From Tritrichomonas musculus (Eukaryota > Parabasalia > Tritrichomonadida > Tritrichomonadidae): 64,000 bases of DNA. This document shows positions 54,435-63,749 of this stretch, piece after piece. Position 1 is the first letter of the stretch; each line of letters begins with the position of its first letter. The notes beneath the pieces are model-generated. The model was not told the DNA's origin, searched no databases, and saw only the letters and a program-made list of their open reading frames with translations. The translations under genes were made by a program, and so were the position numbers. Location of the stretch: assembly GCA_039105265.1 (NCBI GenBank), contig JAPFFF010000061.1:310001-374000 (forward strand), in the 5' to 3' direction.

Positions 54435-54620
54435 ATGGACACCCCTTCTGATTTAAAAATTATGACACAGTATAAAAAGTTCACTTTAAGAAACCCCTAC
54501 TATACATCACGTGAGACACAACAAATATACGACTCACAAAAAAATGTTAGGACATGTGATTCACATGGATATGTCATCATTGAAGTACTAGATGACTTGC
54601 TAAAGCAAGGCCCAAGCTAA
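54435..54620 (+). CDS. Small unknown protein ending in a repeat-encoded tail
   Basis: This is a 61-residue polar protein with TTAAATG start context. No family is recognised. Its last residues, LLKQGPS, and its stop codon come from a 36-bp double-hairpin repeat (54,594-54,629). A second identical copy of that repeat follows 116 bp later and closes another short open stretch with the same tail. Coding status is uncertain. Confidence 0.35.
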   Translation: MDTPSDLKIMTQYKKFTLRNPYYTSRETQQIYDSQKNVRTCDSHGYVIIEVLDDLLKQGPS

Positions 54621-54629
54621 AGCTTGTGA
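54594..54629. repeat. 36-bp double-hairpin repeat, copy 1
   Basis: Two back-to-back hairpins, TTGC-TAAA-GCAA and CAAGCT-AA-AGCTTG, are separated by GGCC. The repeat is read LLKQGPS-stop in the preceding frame. An identical copy is at 54,745-54,780. Confidence 0.75.
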
Positions 54630-54744
54630 AAGGAATACATTTAGTGGATTCAGATATGCTAAATTTAGGCGTGCAGCAGTCTTGAAGTACAATGATGATT
54701 ATGATAGGGAAAGAGAAAGAGATGCACCAAGATATAGATGTTTT

Positions 54745-54780
54745 GACTTGCTAAAGCAAGGCCCAAGCTAAAGCTTGTGA
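54745..54780. repeat. 36-bp double-hairpin repeat, copy 2
   Basis: This is identical to the copy at 54,594 and again at the end of an open stretch, giving the same LLKQGPS-stop reading. A structurally similar unit with different bases is at 63,235-63,268. Confidence 0.75.
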
Positions 54781-54849
54781 TGAGCACCACCAAATTATGG
54801 AATAAAAAAATATTTACCATGATTGAAATGTACCCGACGCTAAGCTATT

Positions 54850-57800
54850 TTATTTTGCCTCAAGAGCAGCGATACGAGATTCTAGAGAAGCAACTTTTGA
54901 TTCTAATATTTGACATCTCCTAGCTGAGTATACCAATTTTTCCAATTCATTAGTTGTTTTGCTTGATAAATCAGCATTTGAAGCCAATAAATCGTTTGAA
55001 TAAATTGCATTACCAATATAATATGTTGATGTGAAAATAAATATATCTACAGGATATTGATTTTGAAGATCGGACGACCACCAATTGAAAACACCATCCA
55101 TATTAAATGTGAATATTCTAGAGGATGAATCATATGCTGCTGAAAATGGATAAGATATATCATAGACGAGAATTGGTTTTGATAATTCATCGCTATTTAT
55201 AATTTCATTATTTTTGAAGTGAATATTAATTTTATGATAAGTGTTTTCTACACATACTTTACACGTAATTGTTCCACAAACAACAGGATATGGGAAAGTT
55301 AACGAAAAATTATTTACGAATGAGGGGTGTTCATATATAGGCATCGGAACAAGTATATCGGTGAGTTCGTTATGATAAAACATTTTATCGCCTGCATATA
55401 AATTGCTTTTGATAAAGACATCGCCATCTTTGTCTAAAAATTTATTGTCAGATTCGCTTTTTGTATAATATTCTGATTTCAATGCTATTTCATCCTGTTT
55501 CAATATTTTTTCGGCTAATATTAATTTGGTATTGAAGCCTTCAACATTAAAGCACCAATAACCATCATCCCTTGGTTCATAGCCACATTCATAGGAAATT
55601 CCATCTATCTCCTCTACCCAATATATTTCTTCATTAATAACAGTATTATCATCATAAACAAATAGAATATCGAAATTATGAACCATTTCAGAGTCATCAG
55701 TAAATGTTCCAACCAGACGAGTTCCACTATTCAATTTTATTTTGACTTCCCACGTTCCTAAACTATCTTGTACATTTTCAAATGGCACTTCGATAGATTC
55801 TTTGTATATCAAATCATTTTTCTCTCGATATTTATTTAAATCATTCACGGTTGAATAAGCTATGTTGTTTTCATTAACACACTTTGATATGCTAATATTT
55901 CCATCATCGGTAAATAATATTCTTGATGTATCTTTAAAAGTATTATCAGCTCGGTATGCTATTTTCATGTAGTCTGTATCTGTTTCAAATTGTAAGATTT
56001 TTTCTGTTGTTAAGTTTTTGAGTTCCAATAGACGTCCACCCTTACTTCTATTCACAGTTTTCTCTATTATTAATGCATTTGCCAGATTATCTGAATTAAT
56101 TGCTACTCTTCCATCTATGTGTAATAAATCGCAATTTTTATTCATTCTTATCCCAGTCTGGTAAAAAGTAAATGGTTGAGGATCTGACTTCAATACATAC
56201 TTGGCATCCGCTTCCTCTTTCGTATATAATTCTGTTTTCAAAGCTATTTCATCCTGTTTCAATATTTTTTCCGCTAATATTAATTTGGTATCTAAAAATC
56301 CTGTATCGCTCTCTATATTAAAACGCCATTCACCACTCTCAGTTTGATAATAATTAACAGGATAAGTGATTCCGTCTATTTCTGTATTGGTATAAATATC
56401 GGTATTTTCAGGTACATCTTCATCATAATCAAACATAAAATCAAAATTCTTGACCACGCCAGCCTCATCAGTAATCGTTCCAACAAGATGAGTTCCCCTA
56501 TTCATTTTTATTTTGACTTCTCCCATTCCTGAACTATCCAAGACATTTTCAAAAGGCACATCGACAGCATCTTTAAATATCAAATCATTTTTCTCTCGAT
56601 ATTTAGCATCTGCTTCTTCTTTCGTATACAAATTATCCATGTTTACCATACTATTTTTTATTTCATCTAACGCTGAATTAACTTCATCAACAGTTGGAAA
56701 ATCATTTAATGTGGATGCCATAGCTGCATCATTATTATGTGAATTAGCAGCCAAAGCATCAATCTTTTTATGTAATGCATCTATATCACAAGTATATGCT
56801 AAATCATTTGTTGTAAATGTCATATTTCTCGTACATGAATTTCCCTGAATAATAACACCTGATATTTTAGATGTATGAGTGCTATGTATGGTAATTATAT
56901 GGTCATTCTTCTCATAAGTATTTAACCATGATGCCCTAAATTCTTCACTTCTGGCTAGAGGTTTAATAACGACATCCCCTAATGTTATATTTTCTGTGAC
57001 CCCTTTATATTCTGTTATCTCACCTTCCTCAAACTTGAAGTAACAATTTTTTTGAGCATTTGCTAAATATATTCTAAATACAATCATGCCATTGCTTATT
57101 GTATCTTCAGCAGTTAAAGTAATCGTTGTGCCATCAGTTTCTGCAACTACATCAATAGTATCTTCTCTAGTCAATTCATTTTTGGATACAACATTATTAA
57201 TTATTTTTGATATTTCGTTATTATTTGAATTTGCAAAATCATTTAATGCGTCTATCTTCTTATTTAATGCATTTATATCACAAGTATATGCTAAATCATT
57301 TAGTGTAAAGTCCATATGTCTCAAACATGTATTTTCTTTAATCTGTATTCCACTAACTCTAAGTTTATTTGGATTTGATATGATAAATGTTTTATCATTC
57401 ATGGTGCAGCTGGGGAAATCATCTGTTCCTTGGTAATTTATTGTTCCACCAGTAATATTTATAGTAACTATATTCTCTTCATAATCTACATCATTGTATT
57501 CGCTAATTTTTTGGACCAAAAATCGTGCTTTAATTGTTCCATCTGTGATAACATCTTCTGCTTCTAAATGGACCTCACCATCAACATATTTACCAACAAC
57601 ATCTATTATGTCATCCCTAACCAATTCATTCTTTGAAATAAAATCATTATTTAATTCATTGATTCTTGTAGTTATTGCTTTAAATGTTGGTTTTAATGAA
57701 CTTCTAAATCTATTACAAATATCCATTACACCATTAATTGTTGTGACTAATTTATCTGGGTCATCATATTCACTGCTAAATTTAATTGCTGGGAGAGAAC

Positions 57801-59130
57801 TGGTTTCTTTATTGCACCATTCAAGAATTGGAGTCAAATCAGTAGTCGAGACTGTTCTCATATATGGATCCATTGGAATATCAGGCAGTTCAGAACCATC
57901 ACCAATAATTTCTAGCATACTGGAACCCGCATCCGAACTAACATCTTCACTGATATCAGATAATAATCCCTGTAATTGACCACCCGCTTTTGAAGCACCA
58001 TTAACAGTTCTAGTTGCTGTTTGAACTCCTCGAGCACTTAATTGTAATCCAAGACTGGCACCTCCCATTACTGTTCCAGCAATACCAAATGCTAAGGCAA
58101 CATCAGCTACGATTTCGATTTGGTCTGTTCTTACTTTTAGATATTTGGTTTTATTTTGTTGGTCCACCATTTCTGAAGAAAGATTGTTTACTTTATTTGT
58201 TAAGTCTTTTACATCATAACTCATCACATCTACATTATTAGTAACCAAATTTAAATCACTTCTCATCGTTGTAATATTATCTGCAGTAATTATTTTTGAT
58301 GATGTAATATTGTAATCAGTGTATAATGTTGTTGCAGCATCAGGCCTCGGAATTATTTCATAAAATTGCTGTTTTATAATGTAATCAAATGGATTAGTTG
58401 TTGAATCCCAATTTACTTCATCTACTGGATCTGTATATTGTTTGTAAAGATAGAGCTCTATATTTTTATCAAAACTCTTTAAACTAGATACTTTATAATT
58501 TATTTTCTCTATGGTATCTAATATGGCATCTAAATCAACATGTGATACATGATTTGTATTATCGATATGATAAGAACCTGGTGAAAACTCTAGCCTTGTT
58601 GCCACATCATTATATTTTGTCATTGTAAATGGTATTGCTCGTGCATAAATATCTGCGAAAATTTTATCTATTTCAATAACTTTTATCTTAGAAGAATCAA
58701 TTTCTGTTATTACGCAATCAATTCCCAATAAATCATAGCCTTCGAATTTTATATCAGCAGGATGCCAATTCAGATGTAGGCTATAATCTGAAGCCGGATG
58801 AACAACTCCATTTTTTGTTTTAACAGATACTTCTACTTTTCCTTTCGTCCATAAGTATTCCATAAAATTCTCAGTATTCTTATCAATAAATTTTTGATTC
58901 CATTCATCATGCTTACACATTATATAGCATCCATGAGAACCAAACGGATCTTTATTATCATTCTTCTTTAATTTGTAGATTACTTTTCCATTACTTCTTC
59001 CTTTGATATTATCGCCGTTCCAATTAGTTCCATTCCATGTTAGTTTCCATTCATTACCAAAACAATATTCTTTGAATACAAACTGCATATTGTTTGGTAT
59101 TACATAATTTGTTGGAATCTCATAAATCAT
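54850..59130 (-). CDS. Fossil Polinton gene: giant fibre-like protein
   Basis: This 1,426-residue protein opens with beta domains (MIYEIPTNYVIPNNMQFVFK). It has a Gly/Ala-rich hydrophobic stretch (VALAFGIAGTVMGGASLGLQ, about 345-365) and then two related domains, each preceded by a coiled coil. The duplicated blocks include YTKEEADAKYREKNDLIFKD, GTHLVGTITDEAGVVKNFDF, LILAEKILKQDEIALKTELY and a second round YREKNDLIYKESIEVPF. The C-terminus is a heptad helix (ILESKVASLESRIAALEAK). The KxEADxKY/ALKS phrases are typical of phage and viral fibres. A virion spike or adhesin is inferred. Confidence 0.6.
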   Translation of the reverse strand: MIYEIPTNYVIPNNMQFVFKEYCFGNEWKLTWNGTNWNGDNIKGRSNGKVIYKLKKNDNKDPFGSHGCYIMCKHDEWNQKFIDKNTENFMEYLWTKGKVEVSVKTKNGVVHPASDYSLHLNWHPADIKFEGYDLLGIDCVITEIDSSKIKVIEIDKIFADIYARAIPFTMTKYNDVATRLEFSPGSYHIDNTNHVSHVDLDAILDTIEKINYKVSSLKSFDKNIELYLYKQYTDPVDEVNWDSTTNPFDYIIKQQFYEIIPRPDAATTLYTDYNITSSKIITADNITTMRSDLNLVTNNVDVMSYDVKDLTNKVNNLSSEMVDQQNKTKYLKVRTDQIEIVADVALAFGIAGTVMGGASLGLQLSARGVQTATRTVNGASKAGGQLQGLLSDISEDVSSDAGSSMLEIIGDGSELPDIPMDPYMRTVSTTDLTPILEWCNKETSSLPAIKFSSEYDDPDKLVTTINGVMDICNRFRSSLKPTFKAITTRINELNNDFISKNELVRDDIIDVVGKYVDGEVHLEAEDVITDGTIKARFLVQKISEYNDVDYEENIVTINITGGTINYQGTDDFPSCTMNDKTFIISNPNKLRVSGIQIKENTCLRHMDFTLNDLAYTCDINALNKKIDALNDFANSNNNEISKIINNVVSKNELTREDTIDVVAETDGTTITLTAEDTISNGMIVFRIYLANAQKNCYFKFEEGEITEYKGVTENITLGDVVIKPLARSEEFRASWLNTYEKNDHIITIHSTHTSKISGVIIQGNSCTRNMTFTTNDLAYTCDIDALHKKIDALAANSHNNDAAMASTLNDFPTVDEVNSALDEIKNSMVNMDNLYTKEEADAKYREKNDLIFKDAVDVPFENVLDSSGMGEVKIKMNRGTHLVGTITDEAGVVKNFDFMFDYDEDVPENTDIYTNTEIDGITYPVNYYQTESGEWRFNIESDTGFLDTKLILAEKILKQDEIALKTELYTKEEADAKYVLKSDPQPFTFYQTGIRMNKNCDLLHIDGRVAINSDNLANALIIEKTVNRSKGGRLLELKNLTTEKILQFETDTDYMKIAYRADNTFKDTSRILFTDDGNISISKCVNENNIAYSTVNDLNKYREKNDLIYKESIEVPFENVQDSLGTWEVKIKLNSGTRLVGTFTDDSEMVHNFDILFVYDDNTVINEEIYWVEEIDGISYECGYEPRDDGYWCFNVEGFNTKLILAEKILKQDEIALKSEYYTKSESDNKFLDKDGDVFIKSNLYAGDKMFYHNELTDILVPMPIYEHPSFVNNFSLTFPYPVVCGTITCKVCVENTYHKINIHFKNNEIINSDELSKPILVYDISYPFSAAYDSSSRIFTFNMDGVFNWWSSDLQNQYPVDIFIFTSTYYIGNAIYSNDLLASNADLSSKTTNELEKLVYSARRCQILESKVASLESRIAALEAK

Positions 59131-59133
59131 TTT

Positions 59134-61800
59134 TTAATATACATCTTCATCGATAATTTTGGATGGTTTATAGAAGTAATATATATCGGATTTCTGTAAT
59201 TTTAATGCATTATCAGCTTCAATAATATCACACTTAACTACTGGCTTTGTTGAAACTAAAGCATCTTGTGAGGGTTCATAATTAATTGATAGCTCACCTC
59301 TGAGATATAAGTCGTATGGATTAAAATCTAGTTCTTGATCGAAAGCAATTGATGTTGTATCTGAAATTTCTGATGAATTGTATAAATAGCATCCATTTTC
59401 TCTCTTGATTACTATTGGTGCAACAAATTTATTTTGATACACATATATATAAAATTCTCTGATATAATTTCCTTGCTCATCATATACTACATTCTTTCGC
59501 AATGTAATTTTGAAAATATTAGTATGTTCTTTTATTGTCAGCAGTTTTGTTTTTAATTCAGCAGGGATATCAATCGTTAAGATATTATATTTTTTAGTGA
59601 TATCAGTATCATCTAATCGAATTGTTTTTTCAAGTGAACTTGGTTTGATATCATCATTTTTGATTTCATATTCTGGATAACCATTTTTAATCGTAAAATT
59701 AGAATCACCTGATGTTCCACAACTTGGAATAGAATCACAAAGAATTTTACCATTGACTTCTAAATCACCTTTGATAATATATTTACCAAGTACTGGTTTT
59801 GTTTCATCTAATGTAGGGGTATCGTCACAGATATCAAAGCCATAGCATTTTAATACTTCTTCAAATGAACTTGCATTATTTACAAAATCTGGTAAAGCAA
59901 TTGATGTTCCAGTAGATTTATCGTTTGATAAAAGAGCGAGGTGTGAAGGAGGATTATTTTCATTCTCTAGAATTGGCTTCCATACCCATTGTTTTCTTTC
60001 TTCATTCCACTCTATTTTTCCAAAGAGATGTAATAATGAATTTCGGATTTCAACTATGTCTATCATTTCGCTGGTATGTATTGTACGCCATCCATTAACT
60101 CCATCAAAATGTTGCGTCATTATCACCCATTCTTCATGCTCAATATCCCATATGAAATTATCTGGTGGGTTTAAAATGGAATCAGTTCTCCAATTATCTA
60201 GGAATTCATGGTCATGTTCTTGCCATTGTGTATCCATAATATTCCACGCAAAAGATGGACCAAAGGCTTCTTGATTATCACGAATCCTGTTTGGAATATA
60301 AATTGATTCATTCTCTGTATAATAATCATAATATGAGTACCATTCCCACTCTTGATATCTATCACTCCATCGTAAAAAACCATCTTCATCATTCTCATAA
60401 ATCTTCAGAAGATTATATGTAATGTATTCACTATCCATTTCACGCCTCCATGTTGGTGATATATTATCATGGACATTATCAATCATGACCCATTCTCCAT
60501 GTACCAAATCCCAAATATAATTTATTGGAACACTAGCTTGTCTATCTTCTCTCCATCTTTCAGGTCTGTCAAACTCATCTATTATTTCTTCCCATTCTTT
60601 CCATAATTCATTCCACACATAATCATCACCATGATGTTTTCCACGGTCCGAACTTGTATCTTGTACATCAACTTTTTGTTTCTCTTCATTTTGTTCAAGG
60701 ACTTGTTTCGCTATTTCTGGAATTGCATCTCGATATAAAATCGTTTGAGTAAATACATCTTGAGTGGACTCAACTGCTCTGTCTACGAAGAGTCGATTTT
60801 GATTATTTTGTAAATCTCGGATATGGTTTTCCATATGTTGTCTCATATCATTGTTCATTTGTAATGCGAGATTTATATCAGCTTGGTTCATTCCTCCTCC
60901 TCCCCCTTGATTACAATTACAAGATTTAATTTTGAGGACATAATCATGTAAATCATTATGAGCTTGCGTTAAATTGTTTAAGCTTGAGTACACATTATTT
61001 AAGTATTCTCCAAGTGTGATAGTTTCAGATGTACCGTCATCTTCAACAATAGTTATTCGTAAACTATCAGCATCTTTTCTGGTTTTAATATAGTTGACTC
61101 CTTTCTTTATCATTACTTCAACCAAGTATTGTGCTAGGAAAGCACCCATAAATAGTTTAATATTTGCATAATTATCTTTTTGGTTTTGCATGTATATATC
61201 AATAAACTCACCAGGGCTTCCTACTTCCACTAACTGGTCTGCTTTCACTTCTTCATCGCTATTTTTATATTTATATCCTATTGTCTTGAGGGTATTGTCC
61301 TGAAGATTATAATGATATTGTTTTGTGCCATTTATAAATTTTTTCCAGTTTGTTTCGTTAAATACATCATATAATATTCTCGTTGTGTTTTGATTCTTTT
61401 TTTCATTCTTAATGATATTCTTCAATATACTAGCTAGATTATGAAACGGAAGGTGTTGGAATTCATCTGTTGGAGTTTGAACATATTTTACAACTTCACA
61501 TTGCCCTTTATCTTCATCCAATACTACTTGTTCATATCCGTCAGCTGCACACATCAATTCGTTGTACATATCATGGACAGCTTCACAGGTTTTTGATTCC
61601 GCTTCTATAATGTCATTGAATGTATTAACACATAATTCATCTTTGATAAGCTCTCTGTTGGACTCTACTTGTTCTGATTTCACTTCCATCAATGTATTTT
61701 CTGGCGCTCTATATTCAAGTATTTGTGTAGATTTTTCAGTTATTGGAACGTCGCCGAATCCTTCAAGACTGCCTCCATTTTCAATGTAACCATTTACCAC
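59134..61800 (-). CDS. Fossil Polinton gene: fibre-like protein with six W-x6-W repeats
   Basis: This 888-residue protein starts (as annotated) MVNGYIENGG. The first 390 residues contain helices and a Gly run (about 299-303). Six W-x6-W units follow, at Trp pairs 396/403, 430/437, 478/485, 519/526, 551/558 and 598/605. They are written like VWNELWKEWEE, IWDLVHGEW and FIWDIEHEEW, and several are followed by W-R about 13 residues later. The last 250 residues are beta-rich and related to the element 2 protein at 25,756. It lies 3 bp upstream of the giant fibre gene on the same strand. A virion surface role is inferred. Confidence 0.6.
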   Translation of the reverse strand: MVNGYIENGGSLEGFGDVPITEKSTQILEYRAPENTLMEVKSEQVESNRELIKDELCVNTFNDIIEAESKTCEAVHDMYNELMCAADGYEQVVLDEDKGQCEVVKYVQTPTDEFQHLPFHNLASILKNIIKNEKKNQNTTRILYDVFNETNWKKFINGTKQYHYNLQDNTLKTIGYKYKNSDEEVKADQLVEVGSPGEFIDIYMQNQKDNYANIKLFMGAFLAQYLVEVMIKKGVNYIKTRKDADSLRITIVEDDGTSETITLGEYLNNVYSSLNNLTQAHNDLHDYVLKIKSCNCNQGGGGGMNQADINLALQMNNDMRQHMENHIRDLQNNQNRLFVDRAVESTQDVFTQTILYRDAIPEIAKQVLEQNEEKQKVDVQDTSSDRGKHHGDDYVWNELWKEWEEIIDEFDRPERWREDRQASVPINYIWDLVHGEWVMIDNVHDNISPTWRREMDSEYITYNLLKIYENDEDGFLRWSDRYQEWEWYSYYDYYTENESIYIPNRIRDNQEAFGPSFAWNIMDTQWQEHDHEFLDNWRTDSILNPPDNFIWDIEHEEWVIMTQHFDGVNGWRTIHTSEMIDIVEIRNSLLHLFGKIEWNEERKQWVWKPILENENNPPSHLALLSNDKSTGTSIALPDFVNNASSFEEVLKCYGFDICDDTPTLDETKPVLGKYIIKGDLEVNGKILCDSIPSCGTSGDSNFTIKNGYPEYEIKNDDIKPSSLEKTIRLDDTDITKKYNILTIDIPAELKTKLLTIKEHTNIFKITLRKNVVYDEQGNYIREFYIYVYQNKFVAPIVIKRENGCYLYNSSEISDTTSIAFDQELDFNPYDLYLRGELSINYEPSQDALVSTKPVVKCDIIEADNALKLQKSDIYYFYKPSKIIDEDVY

Positions 61801-62002
61801 TCTTGCATCAACTTCAGCTTTATTGTATAGACAATTAAATTTTGGGTATTCATTTGGTTTATCATCTTATGTGATATTTATTTGTTCATTTCCATCTTCA
61901 TCTTCTCCTGCACATATTTCAAAACCATTTGCTTTAAGTTTAGATGCCACCTTGCTCTTTGCAGAATATAGTGTCAAAGACATTTTAATCTGAAATTAAA
62001 TA

Positions 62003-62233
62003 ATGCTGTATTCTATTCAAAGCCAACCAGAAAATTACAATACTGTGAGAATGAATATTGATATACCGTGGAAATGTCCTTACGTGAAGTATTATGTTTC
62101 ATCAATCAATACCAAGGCCAACATACTATTAACTACTGAAGATGATTATTTAATATTTGAAACGGCCAAATATCCATTCAAAAAGTTCCATCCACCAAAA
62201 ATTGAGAAGAAAGCATTCAATTTTATAAAATAA
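62003..62233 (+). CDS. Fossil Polinton gene: small unknown protein
   Basis: This is a 76-residue protein with a compact beta-type core (TVRMNIDIPWKCPYVKYYVS, then NILLTTEDDYLIFET) and a basic Pro/Lys-rich end. No family is recognised and no relative occurs elsewhere in the window. It is divergent from the fibre genes. The coding call rests on its balanced composition and start. Confidence 0.45.
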   Translation: MLYSIQSQPENYNTVRMNIDIPWKCPYVKYYVSSINTKANILLTTEDDYLIFETAKYPFKKFHPPKIEKKAFNFIK

Positions 62234-62288
62234 TTTATAAAAATTGAATAGACAGTTTGTTCTATCCCTCTCAAAATTGACGGACCCA

Positions 62289-62562
62289 TATCTCGATGAA
62301 TATTCAATATTTTTGAATGAAATTCAATATATAGAAAATATAATGAATAATCTATACAAAAATTCAATTAGTATTGAAAAAGCTCTATCGTACCCTGAGA
62401 TATAACGTGCTCTTTTCACAATTTTAATTTGTGAATATCTCGATAAATATTCAATATTTTTGAATGAAATTCAATATATAGAAAATATAATGAATAATCT
62501 ATACAAATATTGAATATCATTGAAAAAGCTCTATCGTACCCTGAGATATAACGTGCTCTTTC
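62289..62562. repeat. Two 130-bp tandem repeats
   Basis: Copies at 62,289-62,418 and 62,435-62,562 share TATCTCGAT, AATATTCAATATTTTTGAAT and CTCTATCGTACCCTGAGATA. A third, degenerate copy follows to about 62,690. Non-coding. Confidence 0.7.
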
Positions 62563-62721
62563 TCTCAAGCATGAGATAGTTATTACTAAATATCTATTTA
62601 ATATTTTTGAATGGTTTATGAGAAGAAAATTTTCAGGATTGAATACAGAATTTATATATTCAATTACATTCAAAAAGCTTTATCAGAAATTGAGATAATC
62701 ACATAATAATAAAAAATTTAA

Positions 62722-62890
62722 ATCTTTGTGAACCAAAAAGTATGTATTTGTGAACCAATAAGACATCTTTGTGAACCAAAAAGTATGTATTTGTGAACCA
62801 ATAAGTATACTTTGTGAACCAATAATATATACTTTGTGCATCACTAAGATGGTTTTGTGTACCACTAAGATATACTTTGTGTGCCACTAA
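62722..62890. repeat. TTTGTGAACCAATAAGTAT minisatellite
   Basis: Eight imperfect units of about 21 bp drift from TTTGTGAACCAAAAAGTATG through TTTGTGAACCAATAAG to TTTGTGTACCACTAAGATA. The gradual change along the array suggests stepwise local duplication. It is open on the minus strand only by chance. Confidence 0.7.
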
Positions 62891-63279
62891 TATATTATAA
62901 ATGAAAATTTTACTTCATATCATTATTTTCAATTCAAAGAATTTATTTATGACCAATTTTTTGTGAACCAATTTTTGTGATGGAAACTTTTCAATAGAAA
63001 TTATGATTAGTTGAAATTTAAAAATTTTTAAATCAAAAAAATTTATATAGAAGTTTAACAAGAATGGTTCTAAAATTGGTCTAGTTTTTGGTCCATCTAA
63101 TTTTTACTCAAAAAACACCTCAAATTTAACTATTTTTCAAATGAAATCAAGAAATATTTTCAAAAAAATTACAATTTATCAAAATTTCTAACCAAAATAT
63201 CTCAAAACAAAATTGGTCTATGGACCAAAAATTTGGCTTGCTTCGCAAGACCCAAGCTCTGCTTGTGGTCCATCTAATT
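62891..63279. other. AT-rich gap with a double-hairpin repeat
   Basis: No gene is seen. At 63,235-63,268 a double hairpin (CTTGC-TTC-GCAAG, then CAAGC-TCT-GCTTG) occurs just beyond the end of the GIY-YIG gene, inside a GGTCTATGGACC/GGTCCAT setting. It has the same architecture as the repeats at 54.6-54.8 kb. Confidence 0.5.
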
Positions 63280-63606
63280 TCACTTCACAACTCTAGGGCA
63301 TTGATATGAAATATATGTTCTAATTATATAAATCATTTCGTTAACATTACCAACAAAATATTCATTACCAATCCATGTTTTTCCATCTTTTGTTGTTGCT
63401 CTCTCATAATTCTCTTCGAATATAGTTATTAATTCTTTTTCAACTTTTACCGAATCACTAACCGCTTCCACTAAATACACTTCACTATCTTTAGGATATT
63501 GTCCCATTCTTGTTGCAATTTTATTTGTTCTACCAATTTTATATACAGGTTGATTAGTGTAAGCAAATTCTCTCTCACGAATCAAATAAATATACTCTAC
63601 AGACAT
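63280..63606 (-). CDS. GIY-YIG family (T5orf172/MUG113-like) protein
   Basis: This 108-residue protein (start at 63,606, MSVEYIYLI) is a complete small GIY-YIG-superfamily domain of the T5orf172 type. The strand pair is EYIYLIRE and VYKIGRTNKIATRMGQYPKD, with the family's GRT and Arg. AVSDSVKVEKELITIFEENY supplies the helix with the Glu. Such domains occur in large DNA viruses, often fused or next to KilA-N/Bro domains, and may act as nucleases. A KilA-N gene lies 9 kb away in the same element. Confidence 0.75.
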   Translation of the reverse strand: MSVEYIYLIREREFAYTNQPVYKIGRTNKIATRMGQYPKDSEVYLVEAVSDSVKVEKELITIFEENYERATTKDGKTWIGNEYFVGNVNEMIYIIRTYISYQCPRVVK

Positions 63607-63749
63607 TTTGAGAAAATATAAATGTACTTTCAAAAAATTATATGGGCAGGTGTTTCTATATTTTTATATTCTACATTTTTATTTTTTTCTGTTCAGCTAT
63701 AATTTTTATAGCGTGATAATTTTTTTTAGCTTTTTTAATTTTATGTTAA

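Noticed and set aside
54850-61800. Phage contamination, because of phage-tail-fibre-like proteins
   Set aside because: The genes sit between Polinton integrase/PolB and Polinton accessory genes, with relatives in three elements of the window, and there are no bacterial signals such as Shine-Dalgarno sites.
62722-62890. CRISPR-like array or coding repeats
   Set aside because: The units are contiguous without unique spacers and drift gradually. It is a minisatellite.
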